This document shows positions 27,086 to 36,221 of a DNA stretch of 64,000 nt, piece by piece. The stretch covers positions 52,848 to 116,847 of the forward strand of contig NZ_CAMHSK010000007.1 of NCBI RefSeq assembly GCF_946187725.1. Reading direction: 5' to 3'. The stretch is from an uncultured Treponema sp. (GTDB lineage: Bacteria > Spirochaetota > Spirochaetia > Treponematales > Treponemataceae). Position 1 is the stretch's first letter. Every line of letters starts with the position of its first letter. The position numbers were made by a program, and so were the translations under genes. The notes beneath the pieces were generated by a model. It saw only the letters and a program-made list of their open reading frames with translations. It had not been told where the DNA came from and made no database searches.

Positions 27086-27132
27086 GTCAGCACTGATAAA
27101 AAAAGTGCAGGTCTGTGTTTGAGGATTTTAAT

Positions 27133-28614
27133 ATGAAAAAACTGTTGGCAAGCGTTGAAATTTTGTTACTATCGTTTTCTCTTTTTGCCGTTGAGGTAAA
27201 TAAGGGGGAGCTTGAGGGAAGCCAGAGCGATTCTGTTCAGTTTGAAAATTATGGCGGCCCGCATGCGGTGATTGAAACTGCGTCGGCAATTGTTGGAATC
27301 GGAACGGCTCTCGGAAAGGAAGTTGCCAAAGATGTCGAGAATCCGATGTTCGTTCAGCCTGAAGCAAAATATTCCGTTAATCATGTGGTTGGCTCGGAAG
27401 GGCAGGGGCTTGATGCGGACATTTTTATCTTGAATTCAAATGCCGGGGTTGATCACATCAATAACCTTCGAAGGATTATCACCGGCTATCTTATGGCGGC
27501 TTATGATTACAGTGCGGAAGATGCGAATACTCTCGCTGTTTTCATCACGGTTTATAATGCTGTTTATAGAGGAAATCTTTCAAATTTCAGTGGAAAGTAT
27601 AAGGAGCCGGTTGTTTCCGCTCTTAGTGCGGATTCTGTTGGCTTGAGCCGTAATTGGGAAGAATGGGCTGCTAAAACGCAGATTGTGATTCCGCTCGGCG
27701 AGCTTGCTGAGGGAACTGCTTCTGTTGAGACATCTGTAATAAGTGATGAGAAGGTAATAGAAGCGCTTCGCTCTGATGGTGACAAGGGCGTTGAGGTTCG
27801 TGAAAATCTTGCAGAAATGAAGGAAAAGGAAGCTGTCACTGCAAGCGAAAAGGCTAAATCAGCTCAAAAAGAAGCGGCTCAGGCAAAGAAAGACGGTGAC
27901 AAAGTTGCTGCAAAAGAAAATGCCAAGACTGCTACCGAACAGCAGAAACTTGCTGATAAGAAGAGCGATGAGGCAAAAACAGAGCGTGAACAGATTGCAA
28001 AAGACAGGGAGGAAGTCAAAAAGACTGAGGCAGAAAAGGCCGCTTCCGCCGAAAATCAGAAATATCTTACAAGTTTGTTCGTAGTTGATGAGAAAAATCA
28101 CCTGTATTCGCTTATGACGGTGAATCCTCAGAGCGGAAAGATTGTCAAAAAATCTCCGTTAAAGCAGATTCGTGAAAAAACGATATATCCGGTTTCAAAT
28201 GTCAGTTTCAGAAAGGAAGATGGAACGAATGCTGTATTCTCGGAGCTTTTCCTTGCAGTGTGCGGAGTGAACGACAGCCGTTCTGCTGTAAAGCTCTGCC
28301 TCGTTGATTCAGAGAATCTTGAAATCCAGAAGCAGAGCGAAGAAACTCTCTCAGAAAATTCTCCTCTTCTGCAGAGCGGTGACATGTTCCTTGTTATTTT
28401 GAATGAGGGCGGCAAATATTATCTTGCGGCATTTGATAAGAGCCTTGGTCTCAAAAAGAAGAGCAATGTTTCAATTAACGGTTCAAGCCCGCTGAACATC
28501 TACAGCGAAGGAATTCTTGTGACGGACGAGCATGGTAATCCTGTGCTTTTGAGGCAGTCGGACTTTTCTTCGGTCTGGCAGGCCGCATCTTCAAGTAACT
28601 TTGACGCAAAATAA
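27133..28614 (+). CDS. P83/100-family periplasmic protein
   Basis: A 493-residue exported protein with a signal peptide ending LFA. The N-terminal half (about residues 20-200) contains a globular region with ILNSNAGVDHINNLRRIITGYL. The centre (about 220-310) is a long Lys/Glu/Ala coiled coil, and the C-terminal part is a beta-rich domain (FVVDEKNHLYSLMTVNP onward). This three-part architecture matches the spirochaete P83/100 antigen family of Borrelia and Treponema. Function is unknown. ATG at 27133 follows GAGG. The strong terminator at 28618 ends the unit. Confidence 0.82.
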   Translation: MKKLLASVEILLLSFSLFAVEVNKGELEGSQSDSVQFENYGGPHAVIETASAIVGIGTALGKEVAKDVENPMFVQPEAKYSVNHVVGSEGQGLDADIFILNSNAGVDHINNLRRIITGYLMAAYDYSAEDANTLAVFITVYNAVYRGNLSNFSGKYKEPVVSALSADSVGLSRNWEEWAAKTQIVIPLGELAEGTASVETSVISDEKVIEALRSDGDKGVEVRENLAEMKEKEAVTASEKAKSAQKEAAQAKKDGDKVAAKENAKTATEQQKLADKKSDEAKTEREQIAKDREEVKKTEAEKAASAENQKYLTSLFVVDEKNHLYSLMTVNPQSGKIVKKSPLKQIREKTIYPVSNVSFRKEDGTNAVFSELFLAVCGVNDSRSAVKLCLVDSENLEIQKQSEETLSENSPLLQSGDMFLVILNEGGKYYLAAFDKSLGLKKKSNVSINGSSPLNIYSEGILVTDEHGNPVLLRQSDFSSVWQAASSSNFDAK

Positions 28615-28617
28615 AAG

Positions 28618-28658
28618 AAAATGCCGTGAGTCCTGTAAGTGGCTTCACGGCATTTTTT
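28618..28658 (+). terminator. Terminator of P83/100 gene, possibly bidirectional
   Basis: ATGCCGTGA (28621-28629) and TCACGGCAT (28645-28653) form a perfect stem followed by TTTTTT. On the minus strand an imperfect T-rich stretch follows, so it may also serve the convergent HPt gene. Confidence 0.9.
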
Positions 28659-28666
28659 ATGCTTGC

Positions 28667-29002
28667 TTACATTGAAAGGATTTTATCCCTCTGTTCCTTG
28701 ATTTCTGCACAGAGAGGGGAATAATCCGTGTCTGTGCGGGAGCGGAGCAGTTCCGTCATTTTTTCGATAGGCGCATACAGCGGTGTGAGTGCCAGATTCC
28801 CGATTACGCCTTTGAGGGCATGAACCGCTTCGAATGCGGCATCGTAGTCTTTTGAGGCAAGAATTCCTGAGAGTTTTTCAAATCTTTCGTCTGCAAGCCC
28901 CATATTTACCATTTTGAGATAAAAATCTTCTTTGTTGAGGCAGCGTGCAAGTCCTTCTTCGACATTCGCGCCGTAATTTTTTAACGAATCAATTGTAATC
29001 AT
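28667..29002 (-). CDS. Histidine phosphotransfer (HPt) domain protein
   Basis: A 111-residue single-domain phosphorelay protein. The phosphorylatable His lies in AVHALKGVIGNLAL near residue 60, the conserved HPt helix. AGGGAG precedes ATG at 29002, which I prefer over the upstream ATG at 29050. It is divergent from a response regulator-GGDEF gene and near a response regulator-EAL gene, so it probably passes phosphate to one or both receivers. No histidine kinase gene is present nearby. Confidence 0.88.
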   Translation of the reverse strand: MITIDSLKNYGANVEEGLARCLNKEDFYLKMVNMGLADERFEKLSGILASKDYDAAFEAVHALKGVIGNLALTPLYAPIEKMTELLRSRTDTDYSPLCAEIKEQRDKILSM

Positions 29003-29146
29003 ATTTTCTCCCTGTTCTTCAATTATAAATCCTAAATCCAAAAAACGCACGAAATATTTGAGAAAATTAAAAAGCTGTGTTAAAATTTACAGAGCTTTGA
29101 AAAATCTGCTTTCATTTCCGAACATTTTCCAGAATTGGTGGTTTGC

Positions 29147-30457
29147 ATGAAAAAAATAATGATTGTTGACGATGAGAAAATTTCTTTGATGATGACTAAT
29201 CATATTCTTTCTTCTGCTTATGATACGGTCTGCGCGTCTTCGGGTGAAGAGGCCATTGAGCTTTTTAAAAAAGAAATGCCCGACATGGTTTTGTCAGATT
29301 TGCGTATGCCAGGAATCTCTGGTTATGAGCTGCAGCAGTCGCTTCAAAAAGAATACAATGAGCAGATTCCGTTCATGTTCATGACCGCCGACACGGATGA
29401 AGAAACCGAAAGCAAGGGCTTTGAGAATGGAGCGATGGATTTTATTCATAAGCCGTTCCGTGCTGACATCCTGCTGAAGAGGGTAGGGAACATCCTTCAA
29501 ACCGTCGAAAAAATTCAGGGATTAAAAAAAGCGGCCGTCATGGATCCGATGACAGGCCTTTTAAATAAAGCTTCTGTTGAGAGCGAGATTGCCGACATGT
29601 GCAGGAACACTCAGGGCGTCCTCATGATGATTGATTTGGACAGCTTCAAGCTCGTGAATGACATTTACGGCCATGGCATGGGCGATAAAATCCTGATTCG
29701 GTTTGCCGAAATATTAAAGGCTGTCGTCCGTCCGATTGATGTTGTGGGGCGGCTTGGCGGTGATGAATTCATTGCGTTCTGTCAGAATATTCATGATGAT
29801 GTCGTAATCGAAAAAAAATCCCGCTTTATCAATAAGTATATTCTTGATGCCGCCAAAGAATTCATGGGCGAGGATATGAGCATTCCGCTTGGGGCTTCGA
29901 TTGGCTGCGTTTATGTTCCGGATGAAGGCACTGATTTTTCAGTTCTGCACGAAAAGGCGGACAAGGCGCTTTATACGGTAAAACAGAACGGCAAGCATGG
30001 ATTTGTTTTTTACACAGATTTGTCAGAGGATAATTCAAAGGAGGAGACCCAGAACACAAATCTTGCGAACGCGGTAAAAATCCTGAACGAAAGGAACCGT
30101 CCAAAAGGTGCGTTCGTGCTTCCGTTTGAGCAGTTCCGTATTGCCTATCAGATGCTCGTACGGCTCAACAGCAATTATCAGAAAGAGATTTGTCTGCTGC
30201 TTTTTTCAATCAAAGAAAAGGAACATGCGGCAATTCCTATAGAAGATGCGGTTGATGAATTCCTTGGGGTTTTGGGCTCTTCTTTGAGGCAGAGCGATAT
30301 CGTCACGAAAAATGCCAAAAATCAATGCATGGTCATTCTTCCTGAAACAGGAGTTTCAAATCTTAGCCTAATTATAGAAAGAATTATGCAGAACTGGGGC
30401 GAAACGGATTCATCGGCCATGTTCAAGGTCACTTTTGAGAGCGGAAAACTGGAATAA
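29147..30457 (+). CDS. Response regulator diguanylate cyclase with second, degenerate GGDEF domain
   Basis: Phosphorylation-controlled synthase of cyclic di-GMP. The 436-residue product has a receiver domain (residues 1-120; Asp in VLSDLRMP, Lys in HKPFR), then a GGDEF domain with intact RLGGDEF near residue 205 and an RxxD inhibitory site (RPID) five residues before it. Residues about 300-436 look like a second GGDEF fold whose signature has decayed (LRQSDIVTKNAKNQCMVILPE). The start at 29147 follows GGTGG. It ends 2 nt from the convergent EAL gene. Confidence 0.92.
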   Translation: MKKIMIVDDEKISLMMTNHILSSAYDTVCASSGEEAIELFKKEMPDMVLSDLRMPGISGYELQQSLQKEYNEQIPFMFMTADTDEETESKGFENGAMDFIHKPFRADILLKRVGNILQTVEKIQGLKKAAVMDPMTGLLNKASVESEIADMCRNTQGVLMMIDLDSFKLVNDIYGHGMGDKILIRFAEILKAVVRPIDVVGRLGGDEFIAFCQNIHDDVVIEKKSRFINKYILDAAKEFMGEDMSIPLGASIGCVYVPDEGTDFSVLHEKADKALYTVKQNGKHGFVFYTDLSEDNSKEETQNTNLANAVKILNERNRPKGAFVLPFEQFRIAYQMLVRLNSNYQKEICLLLFSIKEKEHAAIPIEDAVDEFLGVLGSSLRQSDIVTKNAKNQCMVILPETGVSNLSLIIERIMQNWGETDSSAMFKVTFESGKLE

Positions 30458-30459
30458 TC

Positions 30460-32142
30460 TTACCTTTTGAGGCCGTTTCTTCTTAATTCGCTGATTTCCT
30501 CCGGCGGGAGTGCCTTTGAGAAATAAAATCCCTGCACGATGTCACAGCCCGCTTTTTTTAATAGCTCCAGCTGTTCTTTTGTCTCAACTCCTTCTGCCAC
30601 GCACGGAATCTTGAACTGTTTTGCCACGGTCAGAACGACCTGCACGAGATAAAGTGCTTTTCTGTCGCGGGCGATATTATGGATAAAACCGATGTCGAGT
30701 TTGAGTGCGTCAATCGGGAGTGAGGCGAGCAGATTGAGGCTTGAATACCCTGAGCCAAAGTCATCCATCTCGATTTTGAATCCTGCCTTGCGGAGCTTAT
30801 CTACGCTTTCTGAGATGATGCAGTTTTCTTCGATGTAAGCGCTTTCGGTTATTTCGAGAAGGAAATGCTCTGGCGGAATTCCGTTTTCTTTTGTGATTAG
30901 TAACAAATAATCAACGATTTTCGGGTCATGAAGGTCAACACGGCTCATATTGACGGAAACTGGTACCGTGGAGCCGGATTCTTCCTGCCATTTGCGCATC
31001 TGTTCTGCGGCTTCACGCCATACATATTTGTCAAGCTTTTGAATGAGACCGTTTTTCTCGAATTGCGGGATGAAACTGTCCGGCTTCATCATGCCGAATT
31101 CGGGGTGATTCCAGCTGACCAGGGCTTCGAGGCTCGAAAGGACGGGAAATTTGCCCTGAATGTTGTATTTTGGCTGATAAAGAACCTTGAACTGCTTTTT
31201 TTCGACCGCTTCTGCAAAATCGCCAAGAATTCGGGCTTTTCTAAGTTCCTGCTTGTGCATTTTGTCATCGTATATTGCAAAGGCGGAACCGAAAGTTTCT
31301 CTTAGAGAGTTACAGGCGTAAAGGGCGCGGTCAAAGCTTTCTTCTATTGAAGAAGAGCGGTATGTTCCCTGGCAAACGCCCATTCGTACATGAATTTCCG
31401 TGGATTTTAGAAGCTCGGAAAGATGATACTTGATGCGTTCCAGTGGCTTGTCGTAGTTCCAGTGGTTCGCCATGTAGAGATAAAATCCGTCGGCATTGTA
31501 GCGGCACCCGATTCCGTGGCCTTCTCTTGCAAGCTGAGAGATGTCGCTAGAAATTGTCTGCAGAATGGTGTTCCCGAAGGAGCGGCCGTAAAGTTCATTT
31601 ATAAGATGAAAACTCGAAAGATTGATGACGATTGAATCCATCACGGTGTCGGGATTTCGCTGTGTGAGCTGCCTTGCGTATTCGAAGAAAAATTCTTTTG
31701 TGTAAAGGCCGGTAAGAACATCCCTTTCGGTCAGCTGAATGATTTTGGAATCTTCGGCAAGTTCAATCGAGCGCTGGACCCGTGCAAGAATCACTTCTGG
31801 AAGGTCATATGGCTTCGTGAGGAAATCTGCCGCGCCCATCTGAAGGCTTTTGACTTCAGCGGATTCTTCGGAAGTGAGTACGATAATCGGGATTTTTGAA
31901 AGCTCGGAATCTTTGCGGACGGTTTCGAGCACGGTGTATCCGTCAACTTCAGGCATGAGAAGGTCCAGCAAAATGAGCGAAATGCGTTCCCTTAAAGAGT
32001 TGATTTTTGCAAGTGCCTCTTTGCCGCCTTCGGCGAAAACAATATTGTAGTGCTGGGAGAGAATTTCCCCAAGCATTTCACGGTTTACGGCTTCATCATC
32101 AACGACAAGAATTGTCCTGCGAAATTTCTTTGAAGTTTCCAT
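30460..32142 (-). CDS. Response regulator with degenerate GGDEF and EAL phosphodiesterase domains
   Basis: Likely cyclic di-GMP phosphodiesterase. The 560-residue product has a receiver (Asp in LILLDLLMP near 59), a GGDEF fold near 130-290 with the signature lost (CRYNADGFYLY), and an EAL domain (about 300-555) with EALVSW, EITESAY, DDFGSGYSSLNLL and GVETKEQLE motifs intact, so it should be active. No Shine-Dalgarno site is present; a promoter ends 9 nt before the ATG. An exact iteron copy lies within the EAL coding region (30897-30917). With the HPt and GGDEF genes it forms a cyclic di-GMP control unit. Confidence 0.9.
   Translation of the reverse strand: METSKKFRRTILVVDDEAVNREMLGEILSQHYNIVFAEGGKEALAKINSLRERISLILLDLLMPEVDGYTVLETVRKDSELSKIPIIVLTSEESAEVKSLQMGAADFLTKPYDLPEVILARVQRSIELAEDSKIIQLTERDVLTGLYTKEFFFEYARQLTQRNPDTVMDSIVINLSSFHLINELYGRSFGNTILQTISSDISQLAREGHGIGCRYNADGFYLYMANHWNYDKPLERIKYHLSELLKSTEIHVRMGVCQGTYRSSSIEESFDRALYACNSLRETFGSAFAIYDDKMHKQELRKARILGDFAEAVEKKQFKVLYQPKYNIQGKFPVLSSLEALVSWNHPEFGMMKPDSFIPQFEKNGLIQKLDKYVWREAAEQMRKWQEESGSTVPVSVNMSRVDLHDPKIVDYLLLITKENGIPPEHFLLEITESAYIEENCIISESVDKLRKAGFKIEMDDFGSGYSSLNLLASLPIDALKLDIGFIHNIARDRKALYLVQVVLTVAKQFKIPCVAEGVETKEQLELLKKAGCDIVQGFYFSKALPPEEISELRRNGLKR
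30897..30917 (+). repeat. Isolated iteron copy inside EAL gene
   Basis: Twenty-one bases beginning TTAGTAACAAAT and ending AATCAACGA are identical to 22299-22319 in the iteron array. Here they encode part of DYLLLITK on the minus strand, using TTG, TTA and CTA for three consecutive leucines. Such a long exact match is unlikely by chance in 64 kb. Confidence 0.75.
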
Positions 32143-32151
32143 TGAATCATA

Positions 32152-32181
32152 ATTCTATCACTAAAAAACGGAATAAGTCAA
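32152..32181 (-). promoter_or_regulatory. Promoter of RR-EAL gene (leaderless type)
   Basis: Minus-strand TTGACT (32181-32176), 18-nt spacer, TAGAAT (32157-32152), 9 nt before ATG. Transcription would begin at or within a few bases of the start codon. Confidence 0.65.
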
Positions 32182-32309
32182 AAAGATTTGAGAAGTGCAA
32201 TTTTCCGATAAAAAATCGGCATTTAGTATAAAAAACTGATATTTTTCAGCATATAGTTGATAAATAATTGAGACATCTTAAAAAGGAAAAGAAAGGAGGA
32301 CATAAAGAA

Positions 32310-33533
32310 TTGAAAACTAAGTTCAAATTTACTTTATGTGTTTTCTTTGTTCTTCTTGCCGCGATTTTTCAGGTTTCGGGTCTCACGATGTCCGCTCGTG
32401 CGATTCTGACGGGAAATCTCGTGAAAGAGAGTCAGGGCAAAGATGAAGATGCAAAGTATGAATTCTTTAAGCTTGATCCGAAAAATCAGAAGGATGATGA
32501 TGGACTTGTCATTGAATTCAGCGAAGGTTCTTTTGGTGGCAGACTTGGGCTCTGGTATCAGGTGAACAATAAAATTCAGGCTGATGGCGCAACGGTTTCT
32601 TTCCGCCGCTCAAATGTCTGGTTTAAGCCGTTTGAGACACTGAAACTTACACTTGGTTATGTTGGAAATGACCAGCTTTATAAAGAGCGAATTGATGACT
32701 GGAAGGTCGGAAACCCGTTCAGCCTTAATGAGCGCGAATGGGGCGCACATCCTGGCTATGTAAACAACTCTGATGTTGATGATATGGGCATCGGATTTGA
32801 AAGCCGTGCAATTGAAGGCCTTATTCTTACAGGCGGAATTGCCCGAAGATGGGGTGGTTCTTATGGTCCTGGCGAATTCGGAAAAGCTTTCTGGTCAAAA
32901 GATGAAGACGGCGACCCTGTTTATGGTGCATGGGGATTGACTGCCCGCTATTATCCGGGGAATGACATCTGTTTCCAGGCCGCATACCGCGACAACGGAA
33001 CAAGAGACTGGAAGGTTGCCCGCTGTGCAGTTGGTTATGAAGCAAACGGAATTTATGCTTTCGTTCAGCCATGTTTCGGAATCGACTGGAACGGCGACGA
33101 AAATAAGTACGAGCTTTCTGGAATCTGTTTTGACCTTTACGGCGAGTACAAATTTGACGCATGGACGATTCTTGCTCATGTTCCTGTGACAGTCCGACTC
33201 ACTGATAAAGACGATGATCCGAGCTATCTTGAAGCTTCGTGCCAGGTAAAGTACAACCTCGGAAAAATCGGAAATATGGATGATTTTTCACCGAACATCA
33301 GGTTTGGTTCCCAGGTTCATGACGGAGACAATTTGTATCCTTATATCCAGCTGAGTGATGATTTTTCAGATTCACTGAACTTCGATATTACTCCGGGATT
33401 GGAATTCAAAGTCGGTTCATGCGAAGTCAGTTTTGGATTTGAGATGATGTTCCATTCAAAACTTTATACAGACGCAAAATTGACAAATGATTTTGAATGG
33501 AAAGTTCCGTTTACCACAGAAATCAAGCTTTAA
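32310..33533 (+). CDS. Outer-membrane beta-barrel protein, tandem paralogue A
   Basis: A 407-residue exported protein (signal peptide hydrophobic core FTLCVFFVLLAAIFQV). The rest alternates polar and hydrophobic residues with many Tyr and Trp, typical of a porin-like barrel, and ends with FTTEIKL. It is clearly homologous along its length to the next gene (shared RVGNPFS and FRDN/YRDN-type segments). The start is probably TTG at 32310, about 10 nt after AAAGGAGG; the in-frame ATG at 32268 precedes this site. The substrate is unknown; a sugar or oligosaccharide porin is plausible from the neighbourhood. Confidence 0.68.
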   Translation: MKTKFKFTLCVFFVLLAAIFQVSGLTMSARAILTGNLVKESQGKDEDAKYEFFKLDPKNQKDDDGLVIEFSEGSFGGRLGLWYQVNNKIQADGATVSFRRSNVWFKPFETLKLTLGYVGNDQLYKERIDDWKVGNPFSLNEREWGAHPGYVNNSDVDDMGIGFESRAIEGLILTGGIARRWGGSYGPGEFGKAFWSKDEDGDPVYGAWGLTARYYPGNDICFQAAYRDNGTRDWKVARCAVGYEANGIYAFVQPCFGIDWNGDENKYELSGICFDLYGEYKFDAWTILAHVPVTVRLTDKDDDPSYLEASCQVKYNLGKIGNMDDFSPNIRFGSQVHDGDNLYPYIQLSDDFSDSLNFDITPGLEFKVGSCEVSFGFEMMFHSKLYTDAKLTNDFEWKVPFTTEIKL

Positions 33534-33547
33534 TCAGGAGGAAGGCA

Positions 33548-34708
33548 ATGAAAAGAAATAAAATAATTTCAGCACTGGTTGTTTCGGTTCTGGCTCTTGC
33601 AAATTCAGCCGCTTATGAGGCAAAGGCAAAAGTTACAATGGAAGGAAGCATTGTAAGAGAAACACAGGAAAAAGAAAAAGACGCAAAATATGAAGTTTTC
33701 GCACTTGATGCAATCGAAGACCGCAGCAAGAACAAAGTCGAGATTGATGTCGATTCAGGAATCGCAGGTGCACACTTCGAGCTTTATTATGAGCTTAAAG
33801 GTACTACAAAGGCAGAAGACGGCTGGGCTGTCAACGCACGAAACACACACATCTGGTTCAAACCTGTTGATCAGGCAAAAATCCGAGTCGGATATGTCGG
33901 CCAGGATGATTTCTTCGTAGAGCGAATTGATGAAGAAAAAGTCGGAAACCCGTTCTCTCAGCTTTTTAGGGAAAAAAATAGAGTTCCTTACTATATTACA
34001 AACGCAGATGTTGATGAAATGGGATTCAGCCTTGCTGTTGACCCAATCGAGAATCTTACTGTTTCAGCTGCAATCGCACCAGGAATTGATAACGCTGGAA
34101 TCACAAAAGACGGAAGCGAAGATATGGTTTATACATCATGGGGCACTACAGCACGCTACACAATGGATGCATTCAAATTTGAAGCTTCGTTCCGTGACAA
34201 TGGAAAAGATAGCTGGAAAGTGTTCCGTGCAGGAGCAGGATATGAAACTGATTCAATCTATGCTTTCGTTCAGCCGATTGTTGGATTCGAGTACAACAAG
34301 AGCAAGGATCAGTATGAATCTAACGGTGTAGCCATCGATCCTTATGTTGAATATAAGATTGATGCTCTCAAACTCACTGCTCATCTTCCTGTTACATTCC
34401 GCTTGACTGGCCGAAACGAAGATCCGAATTATCTTGAGTTCCTTGCAAAAGCAGAATACAACACAGGCTCAAAAGGTCTTTTGGATGATGTTACACCATA
34501 TTTCCTTATCAAGAGTATGGACGAAACAGTTGTGACACTCAATGATGAGGCTGGTGATAATTTTGCACTCACAACAGAGGTTGGAACAGCTTTCAAAGTT
34601 GGTGATGCGAAACTTGATTTGGGTGTTGAACTTGATATTCATAGCAAGAATGGTTATTCCGAGCGAGTGACTTGGGCAATCCCTTTCAGCGCAAAGATTG
34701 AGTTCTAA
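33548..34708 (+). CDS. Outer-membrane beta-barrel protein, tandem paralogue B
   Basis: A 386-residue homologue of the preceding gene: matching order of motifs (GSIVRETQEKEKDAKYEVF against GNLVKESQGKDEDAKYEFF, KVGNPFSQ, VGYETDSIYAFVQP-like segment). It has a signal peptide ending NSAAYEA and a barrel-like C-terminus ending SAKIEF. AGGAGGAAGG lies just before ATG at 33548, only 14 nt after the previous stop codon, so the pair is an operon produced by tandem duplication. Function is inferred as a porin. Confidence 0.7.
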   Translation: MKRNKIISALVVSVLALANSAAYEAKAKVTMEGSIVRETQEKEKDAKYEVFALDAIEDRSKNKVEIDVDSGIAGAHFELYYELKGTTKAEDGWAVNARNTHIWFKPVDQAKIRVGYVGQDDFFVERIDEEKVGNPFSQLFREKNRVPYYITNADVDEMGFSLAVDPIENLTVSAAIAPGIDNAGITKDGSEDMVYTSWGTTARYTMDAFKFEASFRDNGKDSWKVFRAGAGYETDSIYAFVQPIVGFEYNKSKDQYESNGVAIDPYVEYKIDALKLTAHLPVTFRLTGRNEDPNYLEFLAKAEYNTGSKGLLDDVTPYFLIKSMDETVVTLNDEAGDNFALTTEVGTAFKVGDAKLDLGVELDIHSKNGYSERVTWAIPFSAKIEF

Positions 34709-34827
34709 AATCCAAAAAAATAGTGTGGTGGTTGAGCTTGCGGAACTGAATGTCTCAATAACCACATGCAATGAGCTTATTAGGTAATAACATCTCTAAA
34801 GATGCAAAAATATTAAAGGAGATAAAT

Positions 34828-36075
34828 ATGAAAAAGGTTTTGAAGAAAATTATGATGCTCGCTGTGAGCGCACTCTTGATTGGTTCTTTCGCTGCTTGTT
34901 CTGGCGATGGAGATGATGATGATTATTTGTCAAACGGTTCACAGCCAGAAAATGGTGGTAGCGGAGCATTTTCATGGGAAACTGCAGAACTTATTCCAAG
35001 CCTTGCAGGAAAAGAGTACAAATGGGCTGGTGCGAAAGTTAAGACAGATATTGCTTCTAGACTTCAAGTTGGTTCTAAAGTTGTTTTTGAACTTGAAGAA
35101 TTGGATGGTCTTTGCAAATTCCGTATTACAAAGGATTGGGATAAAGTTTGTGAGGGTGGTATAAGCAAGTATTATAGTGCTGATGGAAAAGAAGTTAAAG
35201 TAAAATTGGCTGACCATGCAGATACTTATGAAAATGATGAGAGCAAGGCCGGAACATATTACTTTGTTGTTGAAACTGGTACTCTTGAAGCTTTGAAAAA
35301 AGGATTTGATATCGTTGGTTGCTTTAAGTTGGTAAAGATTGGTGTTACTAACCTTGTAGCTGCTTCTGAACCAGAACCTGAGGCAGATATTAATGAGACA
35401 GTTTTGCTTGATACAGAGTACAACACAATGGGTTGGGGAGCAGCGACAAATATTGCTGCGGACAAATTTGCGGGTGCAAAAGCCGGAGATAAAATCGTAG
35501 TCACCTATAAGATGAATGATGACGGACAGGCAGGCTATCACATGTTCCAGTTGTGGAATACTCTTGTTGATGGAGATCATACTTGCTTTGATGAGATAAA
35601 AGATTTGTCAGCAGATGACTCATATACACATACCCTCACAGCTGATGAAGTTGCTCTTGTCAAAGTGAACGGACTGTCAATTCAGGGAAATAGCGTAACT
35701 GTAACAAAAGTGGCATTGAAATCTGTGGGTGCAGCAGTGGCTAATGAGACAGTTTTGCTTGATACAGAGTACAACACAATGGGTTGGGGAACAGCGGCAA
35801 ATATTGCTGCGGATAAATTTGCAAATGCGAAAGCTGGAGACAAAATCGTAGTCACCTATAAGATGAACGATGACGGACAGGCTGGCTATCACATGTTCCA
35901 GTTGTGGAATACTCCTGTTGATGGAGAGCATACCTTCTTTGATGAAATAAAAGATTTGTCGGCAGATGACTCATATACACATACCCTTACAGCTGATGAA
36001 GTTGCTCTTGTTAAAGTGAACGGACTGTCAATTCAGGGAAACAGCGTAACTGTAACAAAAGTTGTGTTGAAATAA
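34828..36075 (+). CDS. Lipoprotein with two near-identical C-terminal domains
   Basis: A 415-residue predicted lipoprotein (lipobox SFAAC, then an Asp-rich linker). An N-terminal beta-domain (about 45-180) is followed by two tandem copies of a roughly 110-residue domain that begins NETVLLDTEYNTMGWG and ends VTVTKV-LK. The domain looks like a jelly-roll carbohydrate-binding module (pattern VNGLSIQGNSVTVTKV), so surface glycan binding is likely. AAAGGAG precedes ATG at 34828. It follows the two barrel genes in the same direction after a 119-nt gap and ends in a strong terminator. Confidence 0.7.
   Translation: MKKVLKKIMMLAVSALLIGSFAACSGDGDDDDYLSNGSQPENGGSGAFSWETAELIPSLAGKEYKWAGAKVKTDIASRLQVGSKVVFELEELDGLCKFRITKDWDKVCEGGISKYYSADGKEVKVKLADHADTYENDESKAGTYYFVVETGTLEALKKGFDIVGCFKLVKIGVTNLVAASEPEPEADINETVLLDTEYNTMGWGAATNIAADKFAGAKAGDKIVVTYKMNDDGQAGYHMFQLWNTLVDGDHTCFDEIKDLSADDSYTHTLTADEVALVKVNGLSIQGNSVTVTKVALKSVGAAVANETVLLDTEYNTMGWGTAANIAADKFANAKAGDKIVVTYKMNDDGQAGYHMFQLWNTPVDGEHTFFDEIKDLSADDSYTHTLTADEVALVKVNGLSIQGNSVTVTKVVLK
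35392..35721 (+). repeat. Direct repeat, first copy (within lipoprotein gene)
   Basis: About 330 bp repeated at 35743-36072 with an offset of 351 bp (117 codons). The opening AATGAGACAGTTTTGCTTGA is identical, and only scattered substitutions follow, indicating a recent internal duplication. Confidence 0.9.
35743..36072 (+). repeat. Direct repeat, second copy (within lipoprotein gene)
   Basis: Partner of 35392-35721. Differences are few and mostly synonymous or conservative (for example TLVDGDH against TPVDGEH). Confidence 0.9.
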
Positions 36076-36112
36076 ACTGATTAGTGTTTAATTGAAATTA
36101 AGCCTCCTATAT

Positions 36113-36149
36113 CGCCGGTAGATTGACTCTTTCTGCCGGCGGTTTTTTT
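36113..36149 (+). terminator. Terminator of lipoprotein gene
   Basis: CGCCGGTAGA (36113-36122) pairs with TCTGCCGGCG (36132-36141, one G-U) and is followed by GTTTTTTT. Confidence 0.9.
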
Positions 36150-36221
36150 ATGCAAAAATCTCGAATATAACAAAAAGTTATCCCCGCAGATTGCCTAAAT
36201 GTAACTTTTTTTTTCAAATAA

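Noticed and set aside
34972..35580. 202-codon minus-strand frame opposite the repeated lipoprotein
   Set aside because: It mirrors the duplicated coding domain and has no ribosome site.
36175..36195. DnaA box cluster (GTTATCCCCG)
   Set aside because: A single imperfect match to TTATCCACA with no neighbours, so not evidence for oriC.
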